From contig NZ_NFID01000002.1 of assembly GCF_002161595.1 (NCBI RefSeq), positions 124,001 through 188,000 on the forward strand: a stretch of DNA of 64,000 bases. The letters run 5' to 3'. Positions 16,686 to 25,169 of this stretch are shown here, piece after piece (within the stretch, counting starts at the first letter, position 1; each line of letters opens with the position of its first letter). The notes below the pieces were generated by a model. That model was not told the DNA's origin. It made no database searches and was given only the letters and a program-made list of their open reading frames with translations. The stretch is from Gemmiger sp. An50 (GTDB taxonomy: Bacteria; Bacillota; Clostridia; Oscillospirales; Ruminococcaceae). The translations under genes and the position numbers were made by a program.

Positions 16686-17634
16686 AAATTACACCACTGC
16701 CTTCTTGATAATTTTCTGCAGAAGTCCCCGGCAGCCTTCCTCCACATCCCGCCAGGTCGTGTCGAAATCGTCGGTATACCACGGATCGGCTACCTCGCCG
16801 GGGCGGTCGGTAAAGTCCATCAGCAGGTGCATCTTGTCGGCAAAATCGCCGCCGCAGATCCGGTACATACTCCGCAGGTTGGCCCGATCCATGCCAACCA
16901 GAAGGTCGTACTTCTCGTAATCGCTGTTCAGGAGCTGCCTGGCTCGTTTGCCAGAACAGTCGATGCCATGCTCGGACAGCTTGCGGCGGGCTGGCGGATA
17001 GACCGGATTGCCGATCTCCTCGGTGCTGGTAGCTGCCGACTCGATTTGAATGCTCTGCTCCAGACCGGCTTTCTTCACCAGATCCTTCATGATGAACTCG
17101 GCCATCGGGCTTCTGCAAATATTGCCGTGGCAGAGAAAAAGTATCCTGATCATGCTCCGTACACTCCAACTCATTACTATCGCACTCAGTATAGCACGGA
17201 ACCTCAGATTCGTCGAGTTGGATTTCCAGATGGGCGTCAGAATCGATTTTTCTCTGGAGTTCTGCCTTTGACCAGCCGAAACGACCAGCGGCACGAAGAT
17301 ACCAGCGCCGCTCCTCCAGCTCCATGTCTGCTTCCAAAATGACTACATTCTGGGTCCAACTGATCTCCATGGCCAGGGCCAGCAACTCGGGGGTGTCCTC
17401 ATACATCCGATAGAACTCCCGCATCCGGCGAAGGTTCCGCGGGGAGAAGCCGGAAGCATCGGGGAAACGGCTGTGCAGATATTCGGCTGCAGCCACTGCC
17501 GCGCCTTTCTCCGGCCGGGAACAGACGATGCGGCCCAGTTCGCAGCAGAGTTGCATCTGGGGCAGCTCGGCGCTCAGCGCAGCCTCCAGAGCCGCAAACA
17601 TGGCAGAGTAATCGATGTTTTTGCGGATGTTCAT
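16675..17634 (-). CDS. DUF1016 N-terminal domain protein, frame running through the phosphatase gene
   Basis: Residues 1-150 (MNIRKNIDYSAMFAALEAAL, FSPRNLRRMREFYRMY, WTQNVVIL, GWSKAELQRKI) match the N-terminal DNA-associated domain of DUF1016/YhcG proteins. The C-terminal PD-(D/E)XK nuclease domain of full-length relatives is absent. The frame stays open across the entire phosphatase gene to 16675, giving 319 codons, but residues beyond about 160 are low-complexity and Arg/Gly/Ser-rich, as expected for an antisense-like shadow of a GC-rich gene. The functional product may be only the first half. The ATG follows AGGAGAAGCT. Confidence 0.6.
   Translation of the reverse strand: MNIRKNIDYSAMFAALEAALSAELPQMQLCCELGRIVCSRPEKGAAVAAAEYLHSRFPDASGFSPRNLRRMREFYRMYEDTPELLALAMEISWTQNVVILEADMELEERRWYLRAAGRFGWSKAELQRKIDSDAHLEIQLDESEVPCYTECDSNELECTEHDQDTFSLPRQYLQKPDGRVHHEGSGEESRSGAEHSNRVGSYQHRGDRQSGLSASPPQAVRAWHRLFWQTSQAAPEQRLREVRPSGWHGSGQPAEYVPDLRRRFCRQDAPADGLYRPPRRGSRSVVYRRFRHDLAGCGGRLPGTSAENYQEGSGVIYER
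16689..17153 (-). CDS. Low-molecular-weight protein tyrosine phosphatase
   Basis: A 154-residue cytoplasmic phosphatase. The P-loop CHGNICRS (C8, R14) is the CX5R active site and DPW in VADPWYTDDF supplies the general acid. The length is normal. The ATG at 17153 is chosen because MIRILFLCHGN is the canonical family start, although the frame is open upstream. Substrates are often tyrosine-phosphorylated proteins, but none is identifiable here. It lies inside the long open frame of the DUF1016 gene and just ahead of the unknown gene. Confidence 0.92.
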   Translation of the reverse strand: MIRILFLCHGNICRSPMAEFIMKDLVKKAGLEQSIQIESAATSTEEIGNPVYPPARRKLSEHGIDCSGKRARQLLNSDYEKYDLLVGMDRANLRSMYRICGGDFADKMHLLMDFTDRPGEVADPWYTDDFDTTWRDVEEGCRGLLQKIIKKAVV

Positions 17635-17670
17635 AGCTTCTCCTTTCCGGCAGGACCTGCCTTATTTTGA

Positions 17671-17724
17671 AACAGGCCAAAGAGAAGCACAGGAGGCGCC
17701 TCCTGCGTTTCTCTTTGGCCTGTT
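17671..17724. terminator. Large palindrome between the phosphoesterase and DUF1016 genes
   Basis: AACAGGCCAAAGAGAA pairs with TTCTCTTTGGCCTGTT, and the interior CAGGAGGCGCCTCCTG is itself a perfect palindrome, giving a hairpin of more than 20 bp. It begins at the stop of the phosphoesterase gene. The T-tract is short (TTTC), so termination is likely but not certain. Confidence 0.6.
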
Positions 17725-18470
17725 CACACCACTTGTACCATCTGCTCCCAGAGCAGGACGAAGCGGTCGTCGATGATTTTGTTATCGTGGTAATGTCCGA
17801 ACAGCCAGTAATGAAACCTGGCTCGCTTTTTGACTTCTTCCAGGAAGTCTGTCAGGTGGTCGTGAACATAGCCGCCATTTCCCAGTATGTCCACAATACT
17901 GCTGGGGGCACAGTGGGTGATTACATAGTCCACCTCATATTGAATGCGCTCCAGACTGTGCTGGGCTTCCTCATACTCCGTCTTGCTGGGAAGCTCCTGC
18001 TTCCACCAGGATCGGTGGTTGACCCGGAATCGAGCGCCCATTCTGCGAAGGGCCCAGTATTGTTCTTCGAAATCGGGTGCTTTGGGGTTCAGGATACCGT
18101 CCTCGATGTCATGGCTTCTGGCGCCGCCCATGGTAAAGAAGGAGTATCCTTGCAGGTCAAAGACCTGCCCGCGCATCAGGTGGATCACATGAGGCCGAAT
18201 TCGCTGAATCTTTCCGCCGTTCCATTCCTCTGTCGGGTATTTGCTCAACAGGTCGAAGTTTTCATGGTTGCCGCTGATGAACAGCGTGGTAAAGGGCAGA
18301 TCCTCCAGCCAGTCCAGATTGCGCTCCTCCTTTTTACCCCTGTCCCATACGCCGCCGAAATCTCCGCAGATGAGCATATAGTCTTCCTTGGTCATTCCGG
18401 CCTGCTCGGGGAAGTGTTCGGGTGCAAACCGCTGGAAGTTGCCGTGGGTATCGCCGGTTGCGTAGATCAT
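17724..18470 (-). CDS. Calcineurin-like metallophosphoesterase
   Basis: A 248-residue predicted phosphoesterase with the family metal motifs: GDTHG (D7, H9), GDFGGVWD (D37), GNHEN (N68, H69), later a THCAPSS block and GHYHDN near the C-terminus. It is soluble and cytoplasmic. Substrates in this family range from nucleotides to phosphoproteins, so none is assigned. It lies 24 nt after a serine recombinase gene and may be carried by the same mobile element. Confidence 0.88.
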   Translation of the reverse strand: MIYATGDTHGNFQRFAPEHFPEQAGMTKEDYMLICGDFGGVWDRGKKEERNLDWLEDLPFTTLFISGNHENFDLLSKYPTEEWNGGKIQRIRPHVIHLMRGQVFDLQGYSFFTMGGARSHDIEDGILNPKAPDFEEQYWALRRMGARFRVNHRSWWKQELPSKTEYEEAQHSLERIQYEVDYVITHCAPSSIVDILGNGGYVHDHLTDFLEEVKKRARFHYWLFGHYHDNKIIDDRFVLLWEQMVQVV

Positions 18471-18493
18471 TTCGGTTCACCTTCTTTTGCCTA

Positions 18494-20119
18494 TTATATC
18501 ATATCCTGTTCCACCTGGATGCCACCGCGGAGGAACACCGTGATTTTCTCCGCTGAGTTGACCTTGACCGTATCCACCAGCTGCCGGATGAGAGCTTCAT
18601 CCCATTCGCTGATGTAGGTGGACGCCTGAGCCATCGCGGCAGCCGCATCTTCAATGCGCCGTACAGCCTGAGCGTTGCTCTGACGCTGTTCTTCGATCAG
18701 GGCCCGCTTTTCTTTCAGTACGGCAGCCTCATTCATGACAGCTCTCAGCTGGGCGGTGCAGGCGGAGGCGTCCTCCGCTCGGGCAGCTTCTGCTACCAGC
18801 TCACGGGTCTGGTCGTTCAGCTCGTCCAGCCGCCTTTCAATATCGGCAAGACTCATGCTCTCGCCGGGAACCGGAGCCAGCTCCATTTCCATGGCGGAGG
18901 TGATCTGCCGGATCAGCGTACTCTTTTGACTCATGACGGAGTTGATTGCGGCGAGGATTGCCTTCTGGAGCGGTTCCTCGTCCAGCGTTGGTGAGTTGTG
19001 GCAGTACTTGGTGCCGTAGTCCAACCGGCTGACACAGCGCCACACGATGCGCTTCCTGCCTTGCTTGGACCAGGTGCAGCGGCGGTACAGGGTGCCGCAT
19101 TCGCCGCAGACAAGGCGCTCCGACAAGGCGTATTTGCTGGCATAGGATGTCATCCCCGTGGGGGCATTCTTTTTGGAAGGGCTTTTTCCGGCACTGCGCC
19201 GCGCCATCTCTGCCTGTACCGCATCGAAGGTTTTGCGCTCCACGATGCCCTCATGATGGTTCTGCACCAGATACATGGGGAGCTGCCCCGTGTTGCGGAT
19301 GACCTTGCGGCTGATGCAGTCGCTGATGTAGGTCTTCTGAAGGAGGACATCTCCGCAATACTTCTCATTGGTCAGGATGCTTCGGATCGCCGTGATCGTC
19401 CATTGGGAGCCGCCGGTCACATTGGGGATCTGCTCCGTTTCCAGCCTGTCTTTGATCATCCGAAGGCTGGCTCCGCTCAGATATTGCTCATAGATCGAGC
19501 GAACCACTTCTGCTTGTTCCTGGATGATTTTCGGCTTGCCGTCCTCGCCTTTTTCATAGGCGTACAGCCGGTTATACTGTATGATTGCCTTGCCCTCGCG
19601 CATGGCCTGCCGCTTACCCCAGCGGACATTGGCGCTGATGCTCTCGCTTTCCGCCTGGGCGAAGGCGCCGAGCATGGTGATGAGGATCTCACTGTCGGCT
19701 TCCAGCGTGTTGATGTTCTCTTTTTCGAAGATGACCGCAATGCCCAATTCCCGCAGGGCACGGATGTAATTCAGGCAGTCCACCGTATTTCTGGCGAAGC
19801 GGGAGATGGATTTGGTCAGGACGATGTCGATCTTCTTCTGCTTGCACAGCCGGATCATCTTCAGGAATTCTGGCCGCTTCCGAGCCGATGTCCCTGTGAT
19901 ACCCTCATCAGCGAAGATCCCGGCCATGGTCCACTCCCGGTTGGTCATGATCTTGTCGGTATAGTAGTTCTGCTGCGCCTCATAGCTGGTGAGCTGCTCC
20001 TCGTCATCGGTGGATACCCGGCAGTAGGCGGCCACACGAAGCTGGCGCTGGACCGCCTGCCGGCTTGCGACCTCCGGCTTTGCGGGTATGGTAATGACTT
20101 TGGGCGGGCTTTCTCTCAT
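18494..20119 (-). CDS. Large serine recombinase (third of a trio)
   Basis: A 541-residue site-specific recombinase. The resolvase catalytic domain is N-terminal (VAAYCRVSTDDEEQ, nucleophile S36; then SISRFARNT and GAFAQAESESIS), followed by the recombinase domain (YEQYLSGASLRMI), a zinc ribbon (LVCGECGTLYRRC ... RCVSR) and a C-terminal coiled coil rich in Ala/Glu. Such enzymes integrate or excise mobile elements between short att sites. It follows the accessory recombinase gene by 6 nt and is part of one minus-strand operon. Confidence 0.93.
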   Translation of the reverse strand: MRESPPKVITIPAKPEVASRQAVQRQLRVAAYCRVSTDDEEQLTSYEAQQNYYTDKIMTNREWTMAGIFADEGITGTSARKRPEFLKMIRLCKQKKIDIVLTKSISRFARNTVDCLNYIRALRELGIAVIFEKENINTLEADSEILITMLGAFAQAESESISANVRWGKRQAMREGKAIIQYNRLYAYEKGEDGKPKIIQEQAEVVRSIYEQYLSGASLRMIKDRLETEQIPNVTGGSQWTITAIRSILTNEKYCGDVLLQKTYISDCISRKVIRNTGQLPMYLVQNHHEGIVERKTFDAVQAEMARRSAGKSPSKKNAPTGMTSYASKYALSERLVCGECGTLYRRCTWSKQGRKRIVWRCVSRLDYGTKYCHNSPTLDEEPLQKAILAAINSVMSQKSTLIRQITSAMEMELAPVPGESMSLADIERRLDELNDQTRELVAEAARAEDASACTAQLRAVMNEAAVLKEKRALIEEQRQSNAQAVRRIEDAAAAMAQASTYISEWDEALIRQLVDTVKVNSAEKITVFLRGGIQVEQDMI

Positions 20120-20125
20120 GCTGTT

Positions 20126-20869
20126 TCACTCCTTCCTGATTACTTGACCGTTTTTTAGCTGGATATTTAGGGTTCCATCGTTATGACAATGGATGGCAGA
20201 TACTGAGCTTTGAAGCAGTTCTGCCTCCAACTCAGTCATGGGCTGACGCCCGGAAAACACTCTGCGTAGACGAACTGTTTCGTATTCGCGGGAGTCGACG
20301 GCGCTGTACTGAGCCGCAGCGATGGACAGGATCAACGACTTTGCGGCATCCTCGTCGATTGGCTGGCATTCCATCACCCTGTCCAGCTCATGCTGCAGAT
20401 TCAGCTCAGTGGATCGATCAGGAGGCGCCGTTGCCGGAAGCCGGAGCTGTTCCGGCGATATGATCAGGCTGTTGAGCAGATCCAGTACCTGTCGCTCCAT
20501 GCGCTCTGTTGATGGCCGTCCGCTGAAGCGGCGGAGAAGCTTCTGTGTGTCTGTTTTGGGAGCTGCCGTCTGTTTTGCGTTTCGCTTTTCCAGTGCTTTC
20601 TCCAGGGCTTCTCGAGCAATGACCGGTGGATAGCCGCGCTCTCCCGTATAGCGGCTGTCTTCCAGAATTCGGGCGACCATGTTTTTGTTCCAGACCTTTC
20701 CCTCGTCATAGGGAATTGACTGTTCCCGAAGCTCCTCTACCAAGGTGTTATAGGTGGCACCCGCAAGGTATTGCCGGAAGATATGCTCCACCAGCTTTGC
20801 TTCCTGCGGGTGAAGGGCGATTTCCCCCATAACCACCCTGTAACCAAACGGCTGCTTCCGATTGCCCAT
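20126..20869 (-). CDS. Recombinase-domain accessory protein without catalytic domain (second of the trio)
   Basis: A 247-residue protein starting MGNRKQPFGYRVVMGEIALH, which corresponds to the middle of a large serine recombinase: the recombinase (PF07508-like) domain is present (LVEHIFRQYLAGATYNTLVE, RYTGERGYPPVI) but the catalytic resolvase domain and its serine are missing from the start. It may act as a DNA-binding partner for the two flanking full-length enzymes. Its ATG overlaps the stop codon of the preceding gene by one base. Confidence 0.85.
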   Translation of the reverse strand: MGNRKQPFGYRVVMGEIALHPQEAKLVEHIFRQYLAGATYNTLVEELREQSIPYDEGKVWNKNMVARILEDSRYTGERGYPPVIAREALEKALEKRNAKQTAAPKTDTQKLLRRFSGRPSTERMERQVLDLLNSLIISPEQLRLPATAPPDRSTELNLQHELDRVMECQPIDEDAAKSLILSIAAAQYSAVDSREYETVRLRRVFSGRQPMTELEAELLQSSVSAIHCHNDGTLNIQLKNGQVIRKE

Positions 20870-22473
20870 CAGCGCACCGTCCTTTCTATGGTTTCGGCCA
20901 GCTCCAGCCCGTTTTTCAGGCGGAAGCGGAGCCGCTCATTGCTTTCCACGATGATTGTTTCAACGAGCTCACCGAACAGCTCTGCGTCAAAGCTGTCAAG
21001 GAAGTCCGGGCCATCGTCCAGGATTTCCATCAGCTCTCTTGTTTGGGCGATGGTGTTGTCGCCATCGACGGCCAGAAGACGCTCCTTTTTCAGCTTTACA
21101 GTGCGGAGCTGCTCGGTCAACTCATTGCTCTGGGATATAAAAATGTCAGGATCAATGAGGCCCTGTTGTTTCAGCGTGGCCAACATTTGATTCTGACTGG
21201 TAAGATCGGATATTTGCTTGTTGAGTTCAATGACATCCAGGCTCCAGAGCATCCGGTGGTTGCGGATGGCTTGGAGAGATGAAAGCATTTGAGAGAGAAT
21301 ATCCCCGTTACATTGCTTTAGCTTGTAATAAAATCTCACGAAGGTCTCTCGCATTTCGGTATCCAGAACCTGTGTTACAGGACAACTCTGGGTATTCTGG
21401 CTATGCTTTCTGCAACTCCAGAATAGGTTTCCATGACTGACTTTTTTTCGAAATGAAGTCCCACATTGTCCGCAGAATACCTTTTGATCAAATGGTGAAT
21501 CATGGTTCTTGGAGATTTCTCGTTTGGCGCGACGATGGAGAAGCGCTTGTACTGAATCGAATTCTTTCTTGGAAATGATGGCCGGATGCGTGGATTCCGC
21601 ATAATACATTTCTTTTTCTCCGCGGTTTCGTACCATTATTGGTGGAAATGCATCCGTCATATATGTCTTTTGCCATAAGGAATCTCCAATATATCTCTCA
21701 TTGGTTAGAATATATCGAATAGATGTTTTGTGCCACTTGATATTGGAATTTCTTTTGCGCTTGGGGATTCCTGCAAGATTAAGTGAATCTGCAATTGTAG
21801 CCATATTCTGTCCTGCGAGGTACGCTTGGAAGATATTGCGAACAATTTGGGCTTCTGCCTCATCAATCTCTATTTGCCGATTACAAACTTTATAACCGTA
21901 AGGAATTGACGATGGGAGGAATGTCCCGCTTTGCATTCTCCGCTGATAGCTCCACCGCATATTGCCGGAGATGGATTCGCTCTCGGCCTGGGCGAAGGAG
22001 GCGAAGAGTGCAGTCATCATTTCGCCGGACATCGTCGCAGTGTCAATGTTCTCTTTCTCGAAGTAGACGCCGACACCGAGCGATTTCAGCTCTCTGATGG
22101 TTTCCAGGCATTCCTTGGTATTGCGGGCAAAGCGGGAGATGGATTTTACCAGCACCCTGTCGATCAGCCCTCTGCGGCAATCTGCCAAGAGCCGCTGGAA
22201 GTCCTCACGCTTTTCAGCCGATGTCCCAGTAATACCCTCATCTGCGTATATGTCAACCATTCTCCAGTTTTCCTTGCTGGAGATCAGGTCACTGTAGTGA
22301 CGGTTCTGGGCGGCGAAGGAGTTGAGCTGGTCATCAGAGGCGGAGCTGACACGGGCGTATGCCGCAACCCGCAATTTGGCGTTTTGGGGCTTTTCGGTTG
22401 CCTCGATGGTGATGACCCGGTATTGCTTTTCTCGAAGTGCCATGCTGCCATCGGTCATCAGCTTTTCCGCCAT
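20869..22473 (-). CDS. Large serine recombinase (first of a trio)
   Basis: A 534-residue recombinase with N-terminal catalytic domain (VAAYARVSSASDDQ, nucleophile about S43; SISRFARNT; ASFAQAESESIS), recombinase domain (NIFQAYLAGQNMATIADSLN), a zinc ribbon (VFCGQCGTSFRKKV ... SCRKHSQNTQSC) and a C-terminal helical region. It is clearly paralogous to the enzyme at 18494, but its central region (about 21400-21900) is more AT-rich, which suggests a patchwork history. The ATG follows a good AGGAGG site. It heads the recombinase operon after a small ORF. Confidence 0.93.
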   Translation of the reverse strand: MAEKLMTDGSMALREKQYRVITIEATEKPQNAKLRVAAYARVSSASDDQLNSFAAQNRHYSDLISSKENWRMVDIYADEGITGTSAEKREDFQRLLADCRRGLIDRVLVKSISRFARNTKECLETIRELKSLGVGVYFEKENIDTATMSGEMMTALFASFAQAESESISGNMRWSYQRRMQSGTFLPSSIPYGYKVCNRQIEIDEAEAQIVRNIFQAYLAGQNMATIADSLNLAGIPKRKRNSNIKWHKTSIRYILTNERYIGDSLWQKTYMTDAFPPIMVRNRGEKEMYYAESTHPAIISKKEFDSVQALLHRRAKREISKNHDSPFDQKVFCGQCGTSFRKKVSHGNLFWSCRKHSQNTQSCPVTQVLDTEMRETFVRFYYKLKQCNGDILSQMLSSLQAIRNHRMLWSLDVIELNKQISDLTSQNQMLATLKQQGLIDPDIFISQSNELTEQLRTVKLKKERLLAVDGDNTIAQTRELMEILDDGPDFLDSFDAELFGELVETIIVESNERLRFRLKNGLELAETIERTVR

Positions 22474-22548
22474 GTCAGTTCACCTCCTTTTTTGCAACAC
22501 AAACAATACCACAACACCTTTGAAATAGCTATTGAAAAGAGTGCGATT

Positions 22549-22689
22549 TCAGAAAAAAAGGATAATGTCCGCACCGGTCTGCGCGGCAATTCTGGCCAGA
22601 ATCCTGCGGGCCTCTCTTTCCGTCGTTTTCTTCTGCTCTACCAGCGTGCGGAGCAGTCGGGCGATGCCGCACAAATCGATATTTGTCAT
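22549..22689 (-). CDS. Small helical protein preceding the recombinases
   Basis: A 46-residue protein, MTNIDLCGIARLLRTLVEQK then KTTEREARRILARIAAQTG and ADIILFF. It is amphipathic, basic and probably helical. I do not know its function. The start at 22689 follows CGAGG; a longer frame upstream runs into repeat-like sequence. It sits about 75 nt upstream of the first recombinase in the same orientation, so it is probably a regulatory or accessory part of the element. Confidence 0.6.
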   Translation of the reverse strand: MTNIDLCGIARLLRTLVEQKKTTEREARRILARIAAQTGADIILFF

Positions 22690-22867
22690 CTCGTTTCCTC
22701 GCTTTCGTGGATTTGCATTTGATAACAAAAATATGGGACCCAATCAGGGAGTTTGAGGAGAAAAGGAGGAGGAGTGTAGAGGGGGAAAGATGAAGAACTC
22801 AGAGAAACGGAGGTTGAGAAGAAGAGGATGTACTGTGATCAGATCCCATATTTCTGCTATCAAAAGA

Positions 22868-23268
22868 AAAACAGAGGGCCGCTCCCAAAGGTCAGGTGAG
22901 CGAGTGTAGGCTCCGAGTATGGAACGGCCCTTTGTTTCTTGATGCTGCTTAGTCGCCTGTATTCGACACTACTTCCCCAGGCGGGGCGGCAACTTGAACT
23001 GTGCTGGCGCACATCATGGGACTCTCACCCCTCCGAGGATCTCTCCGAGCCGCGTAAGCAGAAGTATCATTGTAGGCTGACGGGGTCATGGCGGGGACAG
23101 CTTGCCAAGGCTGCCTTGGCCTGAGTGGGTATCGCTCTGCACCTTATTTGGCCGTCCTTTGATGCGGATCTGCTCCGCACAGGTGGTCTTCGCGCACTCG
23201 GCCTGACGCTCTCCCGATCAGCTAAGGTATTCAAGTTGCCGGATATGACCGCCTGGGGCGGTGTTTTT
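22868..23268 (+). ncRNA. Probable structured RNA between the recombinases and the HTH gene
   Basis: No gene fits this 684-nt gap (22690-23373), but it holds nested long-range complementarity. CCCCAGGCGG (22975-22984) pairs with CCGCCTGGGG (23249-23258), and just inside CGGCAACTTGAA (22987-22998) pairs with TTCAAGTTGCCG (23230-23241), closing a domain of about 230 nt. A separate 13-bp hairpin stem flanks 22870-22936. On the plus strand the outer right arm also forms ACCGCC/GGCGGT followed by GTTTTT, a terminator. The orientation is uncertain because the hairpin at 22870 has a T-run on the minus strand. I could not match a known RNA family. Confidence 0.5.
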
Positions 23269-23373
23269 CAAGGTTCGCTCTGAGATGTTTTGATCTCACG
23301 AAGATTGTAACTCCGTGCGTATACTTCCAACAGAAACAGAATGGAAAGTTTACCAACCCAAAATGGAAAGTTT

Positions 23374-23661
23374 TTAGAGAGATGCCTCCAATTCGGACAG
23401 TAGAGAGATGGCCATCCGCAGTCCGCGCTTCTGTTCCTCCGCAAAATCTCCTTTTCCCACCAAGAGATAATCCAGAGAAACCTCAAAGAATGCTGCAAAT
23501 TCTACGGCCAGCTCGACTGGGCCAGTTTGCTTTCCAGTTTCGATTTTTGCGATGTATGGAGTGCTGACATTCATCTTCTCTGCCAACTGCTCCTGTGTGA
23601 GCCCACGCTTTTTTCGCAAGCTCCTGATCCTTGAACCATAGTCCTCTCTATTAAAGTACAT
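23374..23661 (-). CDS. XRE-family HTH regulator
   Basis: A 95-residue Cro/C1-type repressor. Residues 10-65 form the helix-turn-helix (IRSLRKKRGLTQEQLAEKMN then VSTPYIAKIETGKQTGPVE). A short C-terminal helix follows. It resembles immunity or maintenance repressors of mobile elements and lies next to the recombinase module. No ribosome site as strong as its neighbours was seen. Confidence 0.85.
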   Translation of the reverse strand: MYFNREDYGSRIRSLRKKRGLTQEQLAEKMNVSTPYIAKIETGKQTGPVELAVEFAAFFEVSLDYLLVGKGDFAEEQKRGLRMAISLLSELEASL

Positions 23662-24283
23662 GGTGATTTACTCCGTCTTCTGAAATTTGGATGCGAACCA
23701 AATTTCGGAGCGGTGGGTCGCGGCAATGGAGCGACCGGACATACCGGACGCTGAGCAGAGGCCGCCATTTTTCGACAAACAAAAAATGCACCCACCGTGC
23801 GGTGAGTGCATACGAAGAGAAATATTTGCCGAGCTTTAGCGGTATATAGTGAGTAAGGACAAATGGTGTCGAATAAAAAAGAACCGCAACCCCTTGGAGG
23901 ATTGCGGTATGTAATGTTACTCTTTTTTCCCTGACCCCCGGCGGGTGTTCATTGCTCCCTATACGCTTTCCTGCCATATTCTCCCCTTGCGGGGATAACA
24001 GACAAAAAGTGCGTTTCCCCTCACCGTTTCGATGGGGGTATTATAATAGGGAATTTTTAGGGGTTTCTTAGAAATCGCTTAGGTTTTAGGCAGTTTTGCT
24101 GAAATTTGAAGATTATCCGCTTTTTGTATTATTATATATTCATATTGGCTAAAAAGAACCAGTCAAAACTGTGCATTCTATATGTGCAATTAGTCTGACA
24201 AGATTTTCTACATCTTATTTTTCTATTCTACCAAGGGTACACTAAACTTGTCAACATATTTCTTGTGGTCGGAGGGTTGGCAA
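23662..24283. other. Non-coding stretch with small hairpins
   Basis: No convincing gene. Imperfect hairpins occur at 23787-23812 (TGCAC..CACCG/CGGTG..GTGCA) and 23883-23909 (ACCGCAA/TTGCGGT), and a TATAAT lies near 24040. The right part is AT-rich and probably carries the promoter of the small regulator at 24284. Confidence 0.4.
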
Positions 24284-24514
24284 GTGGAATATGGAACTAT
24301 TCGGATTAAGCTGGACGAGCTGTTGAAGGCATCCGGTCTTAGCAAGAACATGCTGAGCCATCGGGCTGAGATGCAGCGGACGCAGATCAATAATTATTGT
24401 AAAAACCAAATTACTCGTTTAGATATAGATGTCCTCGCAAGGCTTTGTACGGTGTTGAATTGTGAGATCGGCGATCTATTAGAATTTATACCACCAGAAA
24501 AGATAGAAAAATGA
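24284..24514 (+). CDS. Small Cro/C1-type HTH regulator
   Basis: A 76-residue DNA-binding protein (IRIKLDELLKASGLSKNMLS, RAEMQRTQINNYCKN, LARLCTVLNCEIGDLLEF) of the compact HTH type common in mobile elements. I start it at the GTG at 24284, which follows GGAGGGTTGGCAA; an upstream TTG lacks a ribosome site. It is divergent from the XRE gene at 23374. Confidence 0.8.
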   Translation: MEYGTIRIKLDELLKASGLSKNMLSHRAEMQRTQINNYCKNQITRLDIDVLARLCTVLNCEIGDLLEFIPPEKIEK

Positions 24515-24588
24515 GGCTCGAAAGAGGAATGTACTTTTCTCCCTAACCCTTTGTGTTCTTAATACTCTGCCTATTAATGGATTATTAT

Positions 24589-25059
24589 TTATGGGCGTAA
24601 TAGCAGCTTTAAAAGAATGGCTGTGGCGGAACTAAGATCACCACAGCCATTCTTTATACTTGCCGTCATTTTCTCCTTGACGATGCTGGTGTTCAACCTC
24701 ATCCCCAGGGTGGCGCAGACCGTCACAAGGCTTTCTTTTGCTGCTTTGGCGTCTACGGCGATCAAAACGCCGCCCAGGTTTCCGCTGTACTGACACGAGC
24801 GGAGAGCGGAGCTGTCGGAGAGGAGGAAGATCCCCGGCGCCTCCACCATGCAGGAAGTACCCTGTAACGCTCGGACAGTAAGGCGGCCGGTCAGACAGAA
24901 AAGCACCTCAAACTGGAGCGGTGTGCCGCACACCGCAATGGGCCGCAAGGGTTCCTGCTCCGGCTCTGGCAAGGAAAAGCGGCAGATCTCCACCCCCGGC
25001 ATACCGTGGCTCCAGCGGCCTGTGCCGGAGTCCTGGCTCAATAAATATTCTTTCAGCAT
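24589..25059 (-). pseudogene. N-terminal fragment of an AraC-type regulator
   Basis: Residues 1-120 (LQFEVLFCLTGRLTVRALQG, IFLLSDSSALRSCQYSG) resemble the N-terminal cupin-like sensor domain of AraC regulators. The two HTH motifs expected at the C-terminus are absent. The last codons run through a hairpin (24613-24655, AAAGAATGGCTGTGG/CCACAGCCATTCTTT), so the gene appears truncated with a terminator fused to its end. It follows the flavodoxin gene on the same strand and may be a broken regulator of that operon. Confidence 0.6.
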
Positions 25060-25169
25060 GATTTCTCACGACCTGTTTCCCTGGGTTCGGAATTGGTTTT
25101 ACCTATGCTGACCGGGGAACCAGAGAGAAGGCAGGAGACAAGCGCCTCCTGCCTTCTGCGGTGCTTTTG

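Noticed and set aside
22868-23268. Group II intron or known riboswitch
   Set aside because: No intron-encoded protein, no clear domain V hairpin and no conserved riboswitch core were found.
24613-24655. Coding C-terminus of the AraC-like fragment
   Set aside because: The codons lie in a perfect terminator-type hairpin, so this part is probably not true protein sequence.
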